Below the pieces are notes generated by a model. It was not told the origin of the DNA, did no database searches, and saw only the letters and a program-made list of their open reading frames with translations. From Patella vulgata (Eukaryota; Mollusca; Gastropoda; Patellidae): 64,000 bases of DNA. Every line of letters begins with the position of its first letter. The stretch's first letter is position 1. Below are positions 1 through 10,036 of the stretch, piece by piece. Made by a program: the position numbers and the translations under genes. Location of the stretch: contig NC_065880.2 in NCBI RefSeq assembly GCF_932274485.2, positions 79,479,730-79,543,729 on the forward strand, in the 5' to 3' direction.

Positions 1-183
1 AAAACAGTAGAAATGAAATGGGGTTTAACGTCCTACTGTTCTGCTCCCGGTTGAGCTAATGAAGACGGGCATACGCCATACAGTGTGCTATGAGGAAAAT
101 TTTGCCCGGAAAGCGGCACAACGGCCGACTCTTATATCGAATTACACTGCCAAGGGTTATTTTACAAACACAACAATACAACG
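1..183 (-). mobile_element. SINE-B, 5'-truncated copy
   Basis: This is the tail-side half of a SINE-B read from the right. The reverse of the tail (GGGTTTAACGTCCTACTGTT) lies near the left edge and is followed by the conserved GAAGACGGGCATACGCCATA block. The copy stops after the TCGAATTacaCTGCCAAGGG block, so the core start and tRNA head are missing. It abuts a second SINE-B in the same orientation. Confidence 0.85.
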
Positions 184-184
184 G

Positions 185-511
185 GATGAAATAAAATGGG
201 GTTTAACGTCCTACTGTTGTGCTCCGACTGGACTAATGAAGACGGACATACGCCATGCGGTGTGCTATGAGAGAAATTTTGCTTCCCGGACAGCGGCACT
301 ACGGCCTACGTTCTCTTATATCGAATTCCATCTGTCAAGGGATCTTTTACGTGCACGCCAATGTGTACACAGGACCTCGATTTTTTCTTCCCATCCGGGT
401 CCTGCGCAACTGACAAGAAGGAACCACGTCGGAAAATCCCGATGAACTTTTTCAGACAACGTTAGAGAGCCAGCGTCTTACTCACTGAGCCACCGTGGCT
501 CCTACACCGAA
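185..511 (-). mobile_element. SINE-B, near full length
   Basis: All SINE-B blocks are present in reverse order: tail (188-215), GAAGACGGACATACGCCAT block, GTGCACGCCAATGTGTACAC block, CCGGGTCCTGCGCAACTGACAAG region, and a decayed tRNA-like head ending CACTGAGCCACCGTGGCTCC at 492-511. About 40 bp of head between the core and the A box is compressed or lost. See 7738-8081 for the reference copy. Confidence 0.85.
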
Positions 512-604
512 ATGGAATAATATCGGGGATGCTTTTCGACATTTTGAGACTGCTATTCGTTAAATCATCTTTTCCGCCACTACCTATCTGAATCAAAAAA
601 ATGA

Positions 605-1062
605 CCAAAATGCAATTCTTCGGATGAAGATAAGTTCCACTTTGTCTTCTCTTGTCCACGTTATTCGGCTATCATAATCGAACTATTAAATTCATTAAAG
701 GTATTCACAGAAACTATTAATCTATATTTAATTTTAAATGACTCTACAGATCTTTCGAACACGTCCAATATCATGATTTTTAAAGCAGTCCATTATTCTA
801 TTAAAAGTACCAAAAGGTTTTGATTCGCTTTTACATATTGTTGTATTATATCAAATAATTGCATCAACTATATTTCGTATATATCATTTCCACATGGAAC
901 TGTTTATATGTTCGGTTTTATAATTTATTATATTTAATCTTATTTTTATGTGTATGTTTATATTTATCGTTTATTATTTTCTGTATCCCTGGGAAAGAAC
1001 TTATATAGGCTTTGCCTGTTGTTCAATCCTTTTCAAATGAATAAAATATTGTTTAAACTAAA
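605..1062 (+). mobile_element. LINE (non-LTR retrotransposon) 3' end relic
   Basis: This appears to be the last part of a LINE: a coding remnant (611-823), an AT-rich 3' untranslated stretch, and an end near CTTATATAGGCTTTGCCTG and AATGAATAAAATATTG. That ending (CTTRTATAGGCYTRGCCTGTTGT, then an AATAAA tail) resembles 3' ends of invertebrate LINEs as I remember them. No reverse transcriptase or endonuclease domain lies upstream: the sequence before 605 is weakly recognisable and then becomes a SINE-B. A severely 5'-truncated insertion, as expected from target-primed reverse transcription, is the simplest reading. The clade (CR1/Jockey-like or other) is not decided. Confidence 0.6.
611..823 (+). 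pseudogene. LINE ORF2 C-terminal remnant
   Basis: An open stretch of 70 codons ends at a TGA. It contains DEDKFHFVFSCPRYS, which fits the DE-x-HFLFxCPxY signature near the C-terminus of reverse transcriptase polyproteins in several LINE clades, where a Cys-rich stretch (here C at 611) precedes it. The peptide then continues with hydrophobic and Asn-rich residues and ends KSTKRF. No start codon is expected, since this is an internal fragment; the frame is interrupted just upstream of 611. It is a truncated non-functional relic, not a host exon. Alternative: chance similarity, less likely because a LINE-like 3' UTR follows directly. Confidence 0.6.
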
Positions 1063-1135
1063 CTAAATTCCAACTGCCAAGGGTGCCTATGCCGACAATA
1101 CAATAGAATATAATGGAACGACATGGGGGATTTTT

Positions 1136-1178
1136 AAAGTCTCGATTATCCATTTTATCATTATATTGTTAAATCTCG
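1136..1178 (+). repeat. Small fragment resembling family C
   Basis: AGTCTCGATTATCCATTTTA followed by TTGTTAAATC matches the middle of the family C copy at 35886-36236. It is very short and has no ends. Confidence 0.35.
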
Positions 1179-1200
1179 CCGGTGTTCAAATCCATATACA

Positions 1201-1322
1201 TCTCGACACACACTAGGTAATTTCGGGACTAACATATGGATCAATTTAATTTCAATAATTCGCATGGGCGTAGATGATTTTAACAGTTGACCTCAGGAAA
1301 ACCCACGAGGTTTGACAGGCGC
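1201..1322 (-). mobile_element. SINE-A fragment (3' half)
   Basis: Matches the tail-proximal half of SINE-A: CGACACACACTAGGTAATTTC, ACTAACATATGG, a decayed TTTAGCAGTGGG region and AACCCACGAGG. The head and the CT tail are both missing. Diverged. Confidence 0.75.
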
Positions 1323-1326
1323 GAGA

Positions 1327-1399
1327 CTATAGAATCCTAGTCGAAACGTCGTCCAGTAATGAACAGTAACCGTTTTCCATAGAATTGCGACCTGGGTAG
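1327..1399 (+). repeat. Family D repeat fragment (GTCGAAACGTCG motif), copy 1
   Basis: CCTAGTCGAAACGTCG, then CAGTAATgaaCAGTAA and TTCCATAGAATTG, recurs at 51884-51945; its second half (ACAGTAATTACATTCC, TAGAATTGTGACCTG) recurs at 33906-33945. The shared unit is about 60 bp. Origin unknown. It is interrupted on its right by the SINE-A at 1411. Confidence 0.55.
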
Positions 1400-1410
1400 C
1401 TTTATTAAAG

Positions 1411-1600
1411 AGGGGGGTTGGGTGGCCGAATGGTTAGCGCGTGCGCGCTGTATCATAAGGTTTGTCATGGAGTCACTAATAAAGACCCCTACGCGCAAGC
1501 CAAGTATTGAAATAAAGTTCAACCATGTGTTACGCCAGAAATGACCTAGTTTGTGTCGAGTTGACGTTAAACCCCATTTCCCTCACCCTCTCCTGAGTAC
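1411..1600 (+). mobile_element. SINE-A with internal deletion and TSD
   Basis: The head is intact at the A box (TGGCCGAATGG); the copy then jumps from GTCATGGAGTCAC straight to AAAGACCCCTACGCGCAAGC. The B box and the V-like core are therefore deleted. The tail reads GACGTTAAACCCCATTTC with a degenerate CT run. An 11-bp target-site duplication, CTTTATTAAAG, flanks it at 1400-1410 and 1601-1611. Confidence 0.85.
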
Positions 1601-1611
1601 CTTTATTAAAG

Positions 1612-1965
1612 TAACAGTAATATGATAGCCCTTATGAATAATGCACGTGTTATTATCGTTATAGATGCATTTTACATATGGATTAAACAAACACATATTT
1701 ATCATGTAAACATATGGCTGACATAAATGGACAACTAATTATATTACATGTAACATATCATATATCAATAATACTTATTTGTACATCTACACACGTATTA
1801 TACTTATAGATACATGTACATATCTCTTAATTTAGTATACAAATATGTCTTAGGAACCATTTGTGTACGATACCACTAAATGCATATTTCTTTATTTAGT
1901 ATAAAAATATGACTCAAACAGGACTTAGGAACCATTTGTGTACGATACCCCCTAGGTAGGATTGG

Positions 1966-2001
<36 letters not shown>

Positions 2002-2227
2002 TCTTGTAATGCCGTACTCGTCAGGACATATACACAGCATAAGACCAACATTATTCGGTCATAGTCTCACTAAGGGGACATTTCAGAGGGAGGGAGATCT
2101 TCTAATTCCGCTCCTGTGGCGAAGTTTTTAGGTAAAAATTGTCTGCGATATCCCCATTGGTAGACACGGACTCAACCCCCATGAACGCACGTTGTGGTTG
2201 GAAGTTTACATTACTCTGTGTTATGTA
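1612..2227. other. No gene seen; local duplication and GA microsatellite
   Basis: AT-rich. A direct duplication of about 75 bp (CTTAGGAACCATTTGTGTAC at 1848 and 1923) lies at 1826-1949, and a (GA)n run lies at 1971-1999. No supported coding sequence. Confidence 0.6.
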
Positions 2228-2325
2228 GGGGATCGAAACTCTCTGCCTCTTGAGTTGACAAACCTTATATTATGATCTAAGGCGAGCGCGTTAGACTGTT
2301 CTACTACCATACACCCTAGGCCGTG
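2228..2325 (-). mobile_element. SINE-A-like head fragment (divergent subfamily)
   Basis: GATCGAAACTC, TTGAGTTGACAAACCTTAT and GATCTAAGGCGAGCGCGTTAGA match a SINE-A head variant with GATCTAAAGC in place of GATACAGCGC. The same variant appears near 38530 and 26570, so it is a subfamily rather than random decay. Confidence 0.45.
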
Positions 2326-2484
2326 TGAACTTCTCAGTTTGAGAAACGATATCGGGGTATTCTATAAGTAAATATCATACACTATTTCATGCACGACACA
2401 TGTCAGAAAAAGAAACCACCGGGTGGCATAGGTCATCAGCCCAGCGATTTATATACATAAATACAGCAAAACCTGCATTGACCG

Positions 2485-2790
2485 AGAAAGTTCATCCAGA
2501 TTTTCCGGCGTGGTTCCCCCTTGTCAGTGATGCAGGACGGAGGGCCTGACAAGGACAGCTGTCTAGTCGTTCGGATGGAACGAAAAACCGAGGTCCCGTG
2601 TACACATAGACGAGCACGTAAAAGATTCCTCGACAGTTCGAATTCGATATAAGAGTAGGTCGTAGTACCGCTGTCCGGCCAAAGTTTCCCTCATTCATAG
2701 CACACTGTATGGCGTATGCCCGTCTTCATTAGCCCAGTTCGGAGCAGAACAGTAGGGCGCTAAACCCCATTTCATTTCATTCCATTATAG
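2485..2790 (+). mobile_element. SINE-B, head-truncated
   Basis: Runs from GACCGAGAAAGTTCATCC through the core (GTCGTTCGGATGGAACGAAA, ACGTAAAAGATTCC) to the tail and an ATTTC repeat. The tRNA head is lost or unrecognisable before 2485. Confidence 0.9.
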
Positions 2791-2799
2791 CAAAACTTT

Positions 2800-4140
2800 G
2801 TTAGCCTAGCAAGTTATATACAGAGCATATGAACAGAATGCGATCGAAGCTTACCATATACAAATAAAACAGTGTTCTTAAATCAACACGTGCTTATAGC
2901 CAGTCCTATAGTTTTCAGAATATTTTATAATAAGCCTTACCTGTTTGTTAATTAAAAAAAAACCACTCATCAGCGATCACGAAATTTCCAAATGGTTCGG
3001 GCAGTCACTCCTGAGTACGGGATGGTTCACTTATAGATGCCACCGATACATGAATTAATATGCAACCGTTACACGGCAGTCAGCTGATCTGTATGTCTGC
3101 TAAACCTTGTTAGATCATTAACACGTATCCAATTATCTTGAAATAGTAGACAGAAGCAGCACTCAGACGTTCTGTTGACATAGAAACATGTGCAAGGATT
3201 GTCTTCACGAGACGTTCTCTATCAAAGAGAACTAAAACCGTTAAGTAAACCTCTATGCCGTTACGGTTAAGACATTATTTAAGACTGTCTCCGGTTAGTC
3301 TGTAACGATGAAGTAAAAACTCACTGAATACCGTAACAGTTTAAACAATGTTTAACTTTTGATTTACATTGTTCACAGAGTTGACTCCCCTTGGTTTTGT
3401 TTAAAAGCTAAAATTTGACTTCACTTCACCGTGGATACTTAGCGAAATAAAGAAAAAATATTCCGGATTGTTATTCACCGCCCGAACTATAGATGTTAAT
3501 AAAACGAAATGATACGCTGACCGACTCGCAAAATGATTTATATATAACTTCCAATACCAGCTTGATCGCTGATGGTGGGAGTTAAGAACAGAAATAGCCA
3601 GAACTCAACAAGTAAACAAGCTGACTCCTATCAACCGATAAATACCACTGGTATATACATGTGTTCCTCCATCCATTTAATATCATCATCTACACTGCTT
3701 CCACTAATCTCGTGCGCTATGACGCCATACGTTCCTTTAGTCCGCAGACGTGTCTTCCAAATCGCACACTTTTCCTGGAATTCCAGATCTCACGCTTCTA
3801 AATGGAATGTTATAGAGACAATGTACAAGAGGCAGCGTTGCATGAAATACTAGCTACATTCATACACTCAATTGATGGCCGGTACGATTAAATGTAGAAA
3901 TATAACGGTAAATACATTCCGATGCTCTATCAACAACACACAAGGCAGATCTGATAGTTTATATACACACAGAGCGTCTATTCTATCCGTGAAACAAATT
4001 GTAATAAAATTGCGGTTACGGTTTCTATTAAGTGATTATTACTTGCGGTTTGATATTCATGTGCACGTATTCAATTACAGGTTTTTACATATGTTTATAA
4101 TTTATGGTAATACAGAGTTCTCTATGCAGAGCCTTGTAAA
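2800..4140. other. No supportable feature
   Basis: AT-rich sequence of about 1.3 kb. An open frame of 93 codons at 3572-3853 and one of 104 codons at 3872-4186 show no recognisable domain or splice context; I cannot support either as a gene. Confidence 0.5.
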
Positions 4141-4146
4141 AGATAT

Positions 4147-4290
4147 GGTCTTTTCATTCACAGTTAAAACGCGTGTTCTACAGTAGTATTTGTGTATATC
4201 GAAAACGGCAATATCGATTAATGGTTTGAGATTGAAATAAGGAATTTTCAAGAGTCTTTTCATTCATAGTTAGAACGCATGTGCTATACA
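4147..4290 (+). repeat. Diverged direct duplication (about 107-bp spacing)
   Basis: GTCTTTTCATTCACAGTTAA at 4147 recurs as GTCTTTTCATTCATAGTTAG at 4254, each followed by an ACGCRTGTKCTA motif. A local tandem duplication, well decayed. Confidence 0.6.
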
Positions 4291-4306
4291 TGTAGATGGT
4301 GCATTA

Positions 4307-4688
4307 GTGTTAAATGGAGTAAGAATGAATTATGATATCAAAGAAAAGCACGTGTTGAAATGAAATGAAATGAAATGGGGTTTAACGTCCTACTGTTCTG
4401 CTCCGAACTGGGCTAATGAAGCCGGGCATACGCCATACAATGTGCTTTGAGGGCAATTTTGCCTGGACAGTGGCACTACGGCCTACTCTTATATCGAATT
4501 CCAACTGTCAAGGGATTTTTACGTGCACGCCAATGTGTACACGGGACCTCGTTTTTTCGTCCCATCCGAACGACTAGACAGCTGTCCTTGTTAGGCTCTC
4601 CGTCCTGCATCACTGACAAGTGGGATGTAGGTAAGAAGTTGTATCTGTGTTAATTGGAGGAAGAATGAATTATAATATCAAAGAAAAG
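4307..4688 (+). repeat. 42-bp direct repeats flanking a SINE-B
   Basis: 4307-4348 and 4647-4688 match at about 38 of 42 bases (both contain AAGAATGAATTAT and ATATCAAAGAAAAG). They lie just outside a SINE-B. They are too long and too diverged for an ordinary SINE target duplication, so an older segmental duplication spanning the SINE site is likelier. Confidence 0.7.
4352..4622 (-). mobile_element. SINE-B, head-truncated
   Basis: A clear reverse SINE-B from the (GAAAT)n tail through GAAGCCGGGCATACGCCATA, GTGCACGCCAATGTGTACAC and CCGAACGACTAGACAGCTGT to CATCACTGACAAG, where it stops. The tRNA head is absent. Confidence 0.92.
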
Positions 4689-4689
4689 T

Positions 4690-5477
4690 AAAGTGTTTAT
4701 TTTAATGCATCCATTGAAAGGTAATGAATTTTAAATTCATGAACACGTGTGTAGGCGTGGTCTGAATCTGTTGCGTGGTGAGAATGGAGAATTAGATTTT
4801 AGTATACCACCCTATTTAGAGAGATTTTATTTTACCGACTCCCTTATTTGGCAGTGCACGTAACATAACAGTTGGCTGTTTAAATTCGAGAAAGCGTATG
4901 CGGAAACGCCGCTGCCTTAGTTAAATTCCCCCATATCAGGCTTAATGATGTATGGTTGGTGCAGAAAAGTAGTATGCCTTTCCACTTCATATTCGAGTTA
5001 CACTTAGTGCGTACGTTTTAGAGAAAGGGGAAATTTGTCTTTTTAATTCGAAAGAATTGAGATATTTCCAGATAACAAATAAACGGTCAACATTTATTAT
5101 AAGAACTCTTTCATATCTCGCCTTGATAAAAACTTCTTATATAGATCATATCTTATGCAAATGTTATTTCAAAATGAAACAATACATTTTCCGTATACCA
5201 TCTACTTAAGGAATCTATAATTCATTCTAATGGTGCGAATATAGAACTCAGTGACTCTTAATACACGATAATTAAAGGTCAAGGCGAGGTCAAAGTATAA
5301 TATACTACGGTATTTATTGGTCATTAGCATATATAGTCTTCGATTAAATCGGCAATGTCCAACCTTCTTCTAGGTATTTGGCCATTATATAGGTTTTAAA
5401 AAGCAATATATAAACTCTAGAGATCTGCGATATAACCAAATTTGAAAATGGGACTCGGACCTCTGATTAAATTAAAT
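4690..5477. other. No supportable feature
   Basis: AT-rich, no repeat family or reading frame recognised. Confidence 0.5.
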
Positions 5478-5766
5478 GAAAAGAAATCAAATGGACTTTA
5501 TTAATGTCTTGCTGTTCTGCACCGACGGGGCTAATGAATTCCAACTGTCAAGGGTTATTTAACGTGCACGCTAATGTGTACACAGAACCTCGGTTTTTGG
5601 GGTCTCAGACGAACGACTGGACACTGTTCCTTGCCAGACTCTCTATCATTCCCACTAACAAGGGGACACGACTCCGGAAAATTGTGTTGGGCGGCTTGTT
5701 CGGCCTACACCGGAAGCGAACCCGAGACCTCCTATGGTTAGCGAGTCAGTGTCTTAATCAGCCACC
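5478..5766 (-). mobile_element. SINE-B with internal deletion
   Basis: The tail segment ends at GGGGCTAATGA and jumps directly to ATTCCAACTGTCAAGGG, removing about 100 bp of the body. The core and a decayed head (GGAAGCGAACCCGAGACCTCC, reverse of the B box) remain up to about 5766. Confidence 0.82.
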
Positions 5767-6720
5767 ACTAATTAATTTGATTAAGATACGTGTATATCGA
5801 TTAAGTCTGTACACGCGAATGCACTTTGTCTATTTATAGCAATTCTTTTTTTATTTCACCTTTTGGGAAATTTTGTTGACTTTTTATCCTAGAATTGAGA
5901 AAAGTGTTTGAATTTATATTTTCTGTCAGGTTTTGGTGGATATTTATGATTTGGGAATTCGATGAAGAGTTGACCGCTCTCTGGGCCAAATTCCCATATA
6001 AACCACATTTGGCGTATAGAATTTATAAATTATCAAGCAAAAGCAAACGATGAGAAACTACTAATGTTTTGTTCAAAAAAAAACCACCCTCAAATTATCT
6101 GCTCTCTTTAAATAAAAGATCTTAAAAACCTTCATGTATGTCAGCCATCCAACGTGAAAACATGAAACAAGCATCTACAAAACAAATTATAGTACTGATA
6201 ATTCTTGAAGTAAAAAAAAACCCTAATGCTTATTTCATTATTTCAAATATCATCAAATAACTAGCTTTTTTTTAAAAGATCATATAAACCTCCACGTCCG
6301 TTTTATGTTTGATGTGGAGAACTATGATAAGCATGAAACATAAATTAAATCAAGATACCTTTTGATATAAATATGTTCTTTTAATGCGTGGCGATGATTT
6401 TTTTTCGGTAAATCTTGCGGAACTCTTTTTTTGCTGTTCGCTTTAATTTGAAAGTACTGTTTGACTTTTTTTTAAAAAAAAAATAGATTTATCAAAAACT
6501 GATATACATGAAAGATAACTGAAACTTTATTGTCCTGTCAGAAAGCACAGACATGTTTGAAATGTTTGCCATGCTTTCATTATTTTTTTTTTGATCGGTG
6601 AGATAAAGAGAAACTGATTGATGAAAACTAATTTAATTAGAATCAACCAGAAAATTAAGTAGCTTTTAACTATCATCAAGTTACGTTGGGTTTTGTAATA
6701 ACGAAACTATTAATCCAAAT
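5767..6720. other. No gene; many short poly-T and poly-A runs
   Basis: Strongly AT-rich with repeated T and A runs of 7-10 bases. No coding signal. Confidence 0.55.
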
Positions 6721-6762
6721 AAAAAGAACGAGGGTGGGTGGGGTGGGGTGTGTTGATGTTGA

Positions 6763-7030
6763 GAGAGAAAGAGAAATGGGGTTTAACGTCCACTCGACAC
6801 AAACTAGGTCATTTCGGGACTAACATATGGTTTTTAATTTTATTTCAATAATTCGCTTGCGCGTAGGGGTCTTTAGCAGTGGGAGGAAACCGGACTACCT
6901 GGAGAAAACCCACGAGATTGGACAGGCGACCCTACTCCTTGTCACGTACAACCGGGGATTCGAAACCACGCCAGTTGACTCAATGACAGGCTTTATGATA
7001 CGTGCTAACCATTCGGCCATCCAAACCCCC
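6763..7030 (-). mobile_element. SINE-A with 13-bp TSD
   Basis: Reverse SINE-A from the GA-rich tail and GGGGTTTAACGTCCACTCG through TTTAGCAGTGGGAGGAAACC and AACCCACGAG to the head at CCATTCGGCCATCCAA. Flanked by GTGTTGATGTTGA at 6750-6762 and 7031-7043. A few bases are missing in the head next to the A box. Confidence 0.95.
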
Positions 7031-7103
7031 GTGTTGATGTTGATGTGAGGTGGTGTGTTTTGGGAGAATCCAGTTCCAAATAGAGCGAACGAGAGTCGGA
7101 TGG

Positions 7104-7385
7104 AGAGAGAGAGAGAGAGAGAAATGGGGTTTAACGTCCACTCGACACAAACTAGGTCATTTCGAGACTAACATATGGTTTAATTTTATTTACATAATTC
7201 GCTTGCGCGTAGGGCTCTTTAGCAGTGGGAGGAAACCGGAGGACTCGGAGAAAACCCACGAGGTTGGACAGGCGACCCAACTCCTTGCCACGTACAACCG
7301 GGGATTCGAAACCACGCCAGTCGACTCAATGACAGACTTTATGATACAGCGCGCGCACGCTAACCATTCAGCCATCCAACCCCCT
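7104..7385 (-). mobile_element. SINE-A, full length, 13-bp TSD
   Basis: All parts are present. Read on the minus strand: G run, A box TGGCTGAATGG, B box region GGTTTCGAATCCC, V-like core with CTCCGGTTTCCTCCCACTG (one base off here), AATTAT and CATATGTTAGTC, shared tail, (CT)n. TSD GAGAGTCGGATGG at 7091-7103 and 7386-7398. Open frames on both strands here are translations of the SINE. Confidence 0.95.
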
Positions 7386-7399
7386 GAGAGTCGGATGGT

Positions 7400-7725
7400 T
7401 ATGGTCTTATTAGGTATGGCTTTTTTATATCATTCTTGTTGGTTTTTGGTAGTTTTTCTTCGTTCCCTTTTCTGAGTGGGTTTGTGTGTGGGTGGGGGGG
7501 ATTATTTTTTTAGAGTTTTTCGGCTTGTTTTGCCTTTTTTGTTTTGTTAAGGGGAGGGATTTTTTTTTTTATTCCTTTTCTTCCTTGTTTTTTTTTTTTA
7601 TTTCATTACGCATGGGTATTTCTTATTAGTATGTTATTTTGTTTTTTAGTTTCGGGTTTAATATTTTTAGAGGGGGCGGGGGATCTATCCAAATGCTATG
7701 GAAGTGAGTTTGCTTATTTCAGATC
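7400..7725. other. T-rich and GT-rich low-complexity sequence
   Basis: Long T runs and a G7 run; a 61-codon open frame of Phe/Leu-rich composition is a composition artefact. Confidence 0.6.
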
Positions 7726-7737
7726 TTAAAAGGTGTT

Positions 7738-8081
7738 TGGGGAGCCACAGTGGCTAGGTGGTTAAGACGCTGGCTCGCTAGCCTGGAGGTCGGGTGTTCG
7801 ATCCCTGCATTGGCCGAGAAAGTTCATCCTGATTTTCCGACGTGGTTTCCCCTTGTCAGTGGTGCAGAACGGAGGGCCTGACAAGGACAGCTGTCTAGTC
7901 CTTCGGATGAGACGAAAACCCGAGGTCCCATGTATACATTAGAATGCACGTAAAAGATCCCTTGGCAGTTGGAATTCGATATATTTCCCTCATAGCACAC
8001 TGTATGGCGTATGCCCGTCTTCATTAGCCCAGTATAGGAGCAGAACAGTAAGACGTTAAACCCCATTTCATTTTATTTCAT
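7738..8081 (+). mobile_element. SINE-B, full length, reference copy
   Basis: The best-preserved SINE-B. It has GAGCCACAGTGGCTAGGTGG (A box) and GTGTTCGATCCCTGC (B box), giving an internal Pol III promoter of tRNA type. The core follows: GGCCGAGAAAGTTCATCC, GTCAGTGGTGCAG, GTCCTTCGGATGAGACGAAA, CACGTAAAAGATCCCTTGGC. The TTCATTAGCCCAG block and tail GACGTTAAACCCCATTTC come next, ending in an ATTTC/ATTTT repeat. TSD TTAAAAGGTGTT at 7726-7737 and 8082-8093. The pattern TTCGGATGAGACG...CGAGGTCC...AAAGATCCC resembles, from memory, the Deu-type SINE core; this is recognition, not an alignment. About 45 bp between GAATTCGATAT and TTTCCCTCATAGC is missing compared with other copies. Confidence 0.95.
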
Positions 8082-8093
8082 TTAAAAGGTGTT

Positions 8094-8762
8094 ACTTATA
8101 TATGGTACAACAAAAACTTAATTTACTGTAATGCAAACTAATAAAAATAATAATGAGCTCATTAAGAGTATTTTGTCTCAAAGAGATGCGATAAAAATAT
8201 ATTTTTCTTATCAATAATGTCAAAATTTTTAACTAGTTAGAAAAATAAAACCATAGATGTAACAGTTTAAATGTCATAAACGATTTATTTATTTATACCT
8301 TTTGGTCTCTGGTAGATGTAGGTTCCCATCTGTTTTATGGCGGGAAAGATAATCACAAGGGTATATCAGATTTAAGTCCAGGTTTTTATCAGATTATGTG
8401 CTATAAACACCTATAGTATATAGTCGCGGTTATCATATATAAAAACTATTAACTCCTACATTGATAGTAATGATTATTAGGTCGTGTTTCTACACTAAAT
8501 ATATGTATATACCACAGTGATTATCTCTCTCCCCCCCCCCCCATATAAAAGATGGAAACCTGGGTCTTCATTATCAATTTTCGGAAATGACGTCACCTAT
8601 TAAAAACATATACCTTCTAGGTTTATTATACAGCACACTTTAATAGTTAATATCTACTCAAACGACTTACATGCAATTCTCACAGTATAAGGATTTTGTC
8701 AATTCCGGAAATGACGTAACTATTACTATCTTACGCTGTAAAGGTTTGGAATTTAGTAATGT
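8094..8762. other. No supportable feature
   Basis: AT-rich, with a CT/C run at 8524-8542. No coding or repeat family recognised. Confidence 0.5.
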
Positions 8763-9513
8763 TTAAAGATACATTATGGGAGATTATTAAAGAGATCTTT
8801 AAAGAGCTGGCAGTTCTAATTATACTAGTTACAAACTAGATACTGTAAAGAATGTAAAGAGAGAGAGAGAGAGAGAAATGGGGTTTAACGTCCACTCGAC
8901 ACAAACTAGGTCATTTCGGGACTAACATATGGTTCAATTTTATTTACATAAATCGCTTGCGCGTAGGGGTCTTTAGCAGTGGGAGGAAACCGGAGTACCC
9001 GGAGAAAACCCACGAGGTTGGACAGGCGACCCTATTCCTTGACACGTACAACCAGGGATTCGAAACCACGCCAGTCGACTCAATGACAGACTTTATGATA
9101 CAGCGCGCGCACGCTAACCATTCAGCCATCCAACCCCCTGTAAAGAATGTAAAGGGAATTTGCTGAAAATATCAGTCAAATTGATCCATCAGAACCGAGA
9201 ATTCAGCTATTGAATTTTGGGCCTAGCTTTGATCATCATTACTAAAGTCGGTACGATAAAATACATAGTCTCGATTATTCGGTACGATAAAATACATAGT
9301 CTCGATTATTTATTTCTTGATTTAATCATAAATGAGAGTTGAGCAGTAGATCGGATCCTAATCCATTAAATATCGCAGGCTTGAGAAGACATCGGGAGTT
9401 GGTTATGGTCTGGATGAGGATATTTAATGTCTAATTAATAATTTAGATAACATTTCAGGCCCAACGGACGACCTGCAATAGGCAGATTTAGCTCTTGCAT
9501 AATGTATGTTTAA
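8763..9513 (+). mobile_element. Family C TTAA-bounded MITE, full length, carrying a SINE-A
   Basis: The element starts with TTAA at 8763-8766 (TTAAAGATACATTATGGGAG) and ends with TTAA at 9510-9513, preceded by GCTCTTGCATAATGTATG. Its ends form imperfect inverted repeats (TTAAAxATACATTAxGxxAG). Without the SINE it is about 450 bp and non-coding. A 32-bp unit (TCGGTACGATAAAATACATA...) is duplicated in tandem at 9249-9312. TTAA target duplication suggests mobilisation by a piggyBac- or Kolobok-type transposase; the superfamily is inferred. Other copies: 14581, 18209, 18603, 23653, 33005, 35886. Confidence 0.8.
8860..9137 (-). mobile_element. SINE-A nested in family C, 17-bp TSD
   Basis: Full-length reverse SINE-A with GA tail, core, B box and A box. 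It is flanked by an exact 17-bp duplication, CTGTAAAGAATGTAAAG (8843-8859, 9138-9154), which is family C sequence. The SINE therefore landed after the MITE. Confidence 0.97.
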
Positions 9514-10030
9514 TAACCAAAGGGCCCAGAGCTACCTAGTCCATCCCTCTCCGTAACAGTACATTGTTAAATCCGTTGTACCATTTTCTCCACATTATTA
9601 TATAAATATTGTATACTGTCTATAAACAAACAGACACTTTGTCTACATACAGGAAGGAACCACGTCAATAGACTGCACGTGGACTATTGTATTTTTGGCG
9701 GGAAATCTATTGCCTCTATTATAAAAGGGTGTTGTCTCCATTTAGCAAAAAAATATCTCGACAACAACCCAAGAATAGAAAGCAAGTAATAACTCACAAC
9801 TTGCCAAAATAAATCAGAAGCTTTTTATTTTATTTTTCGAGCCTGCGGAGTTATTTAGAGGGGAATATCTTATGATAAGAATAAACATACACATTGAAAT
9901 ATAAGTGTATTGAAGTAGGGTTTGGGTTATGTGTTGATATTGGAAGCGAATTATTTTTAACCTTTCAGTATAGCACCTTCTGTTGCGTTTCAGCTGGTAT
10001 AACTCCTGTACACTGACGTCACTATAATGT
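9514..10030. other. No supportable feature
   Basis: Unique-looking AT-rich sequence without a coding signal. Confidence 0.5.
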
Positions 10031-10036
10031 TGAATT

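Noticed and set aside
3572-4186. Two adjacent open frames of 93 and 104 codons
   Set aside because: No recognisable motifs; codon content looks like AT-rich background.
7050-7475. 141-codon open frame with peptide recurring at many loci
   Set aside because: Recurring peptides such as MAEWLACARCIIKSV and FSSGRKPEDPEKTHE are translations of SINE-A in two directions. Their conservation reflects copy age, not protein selection.
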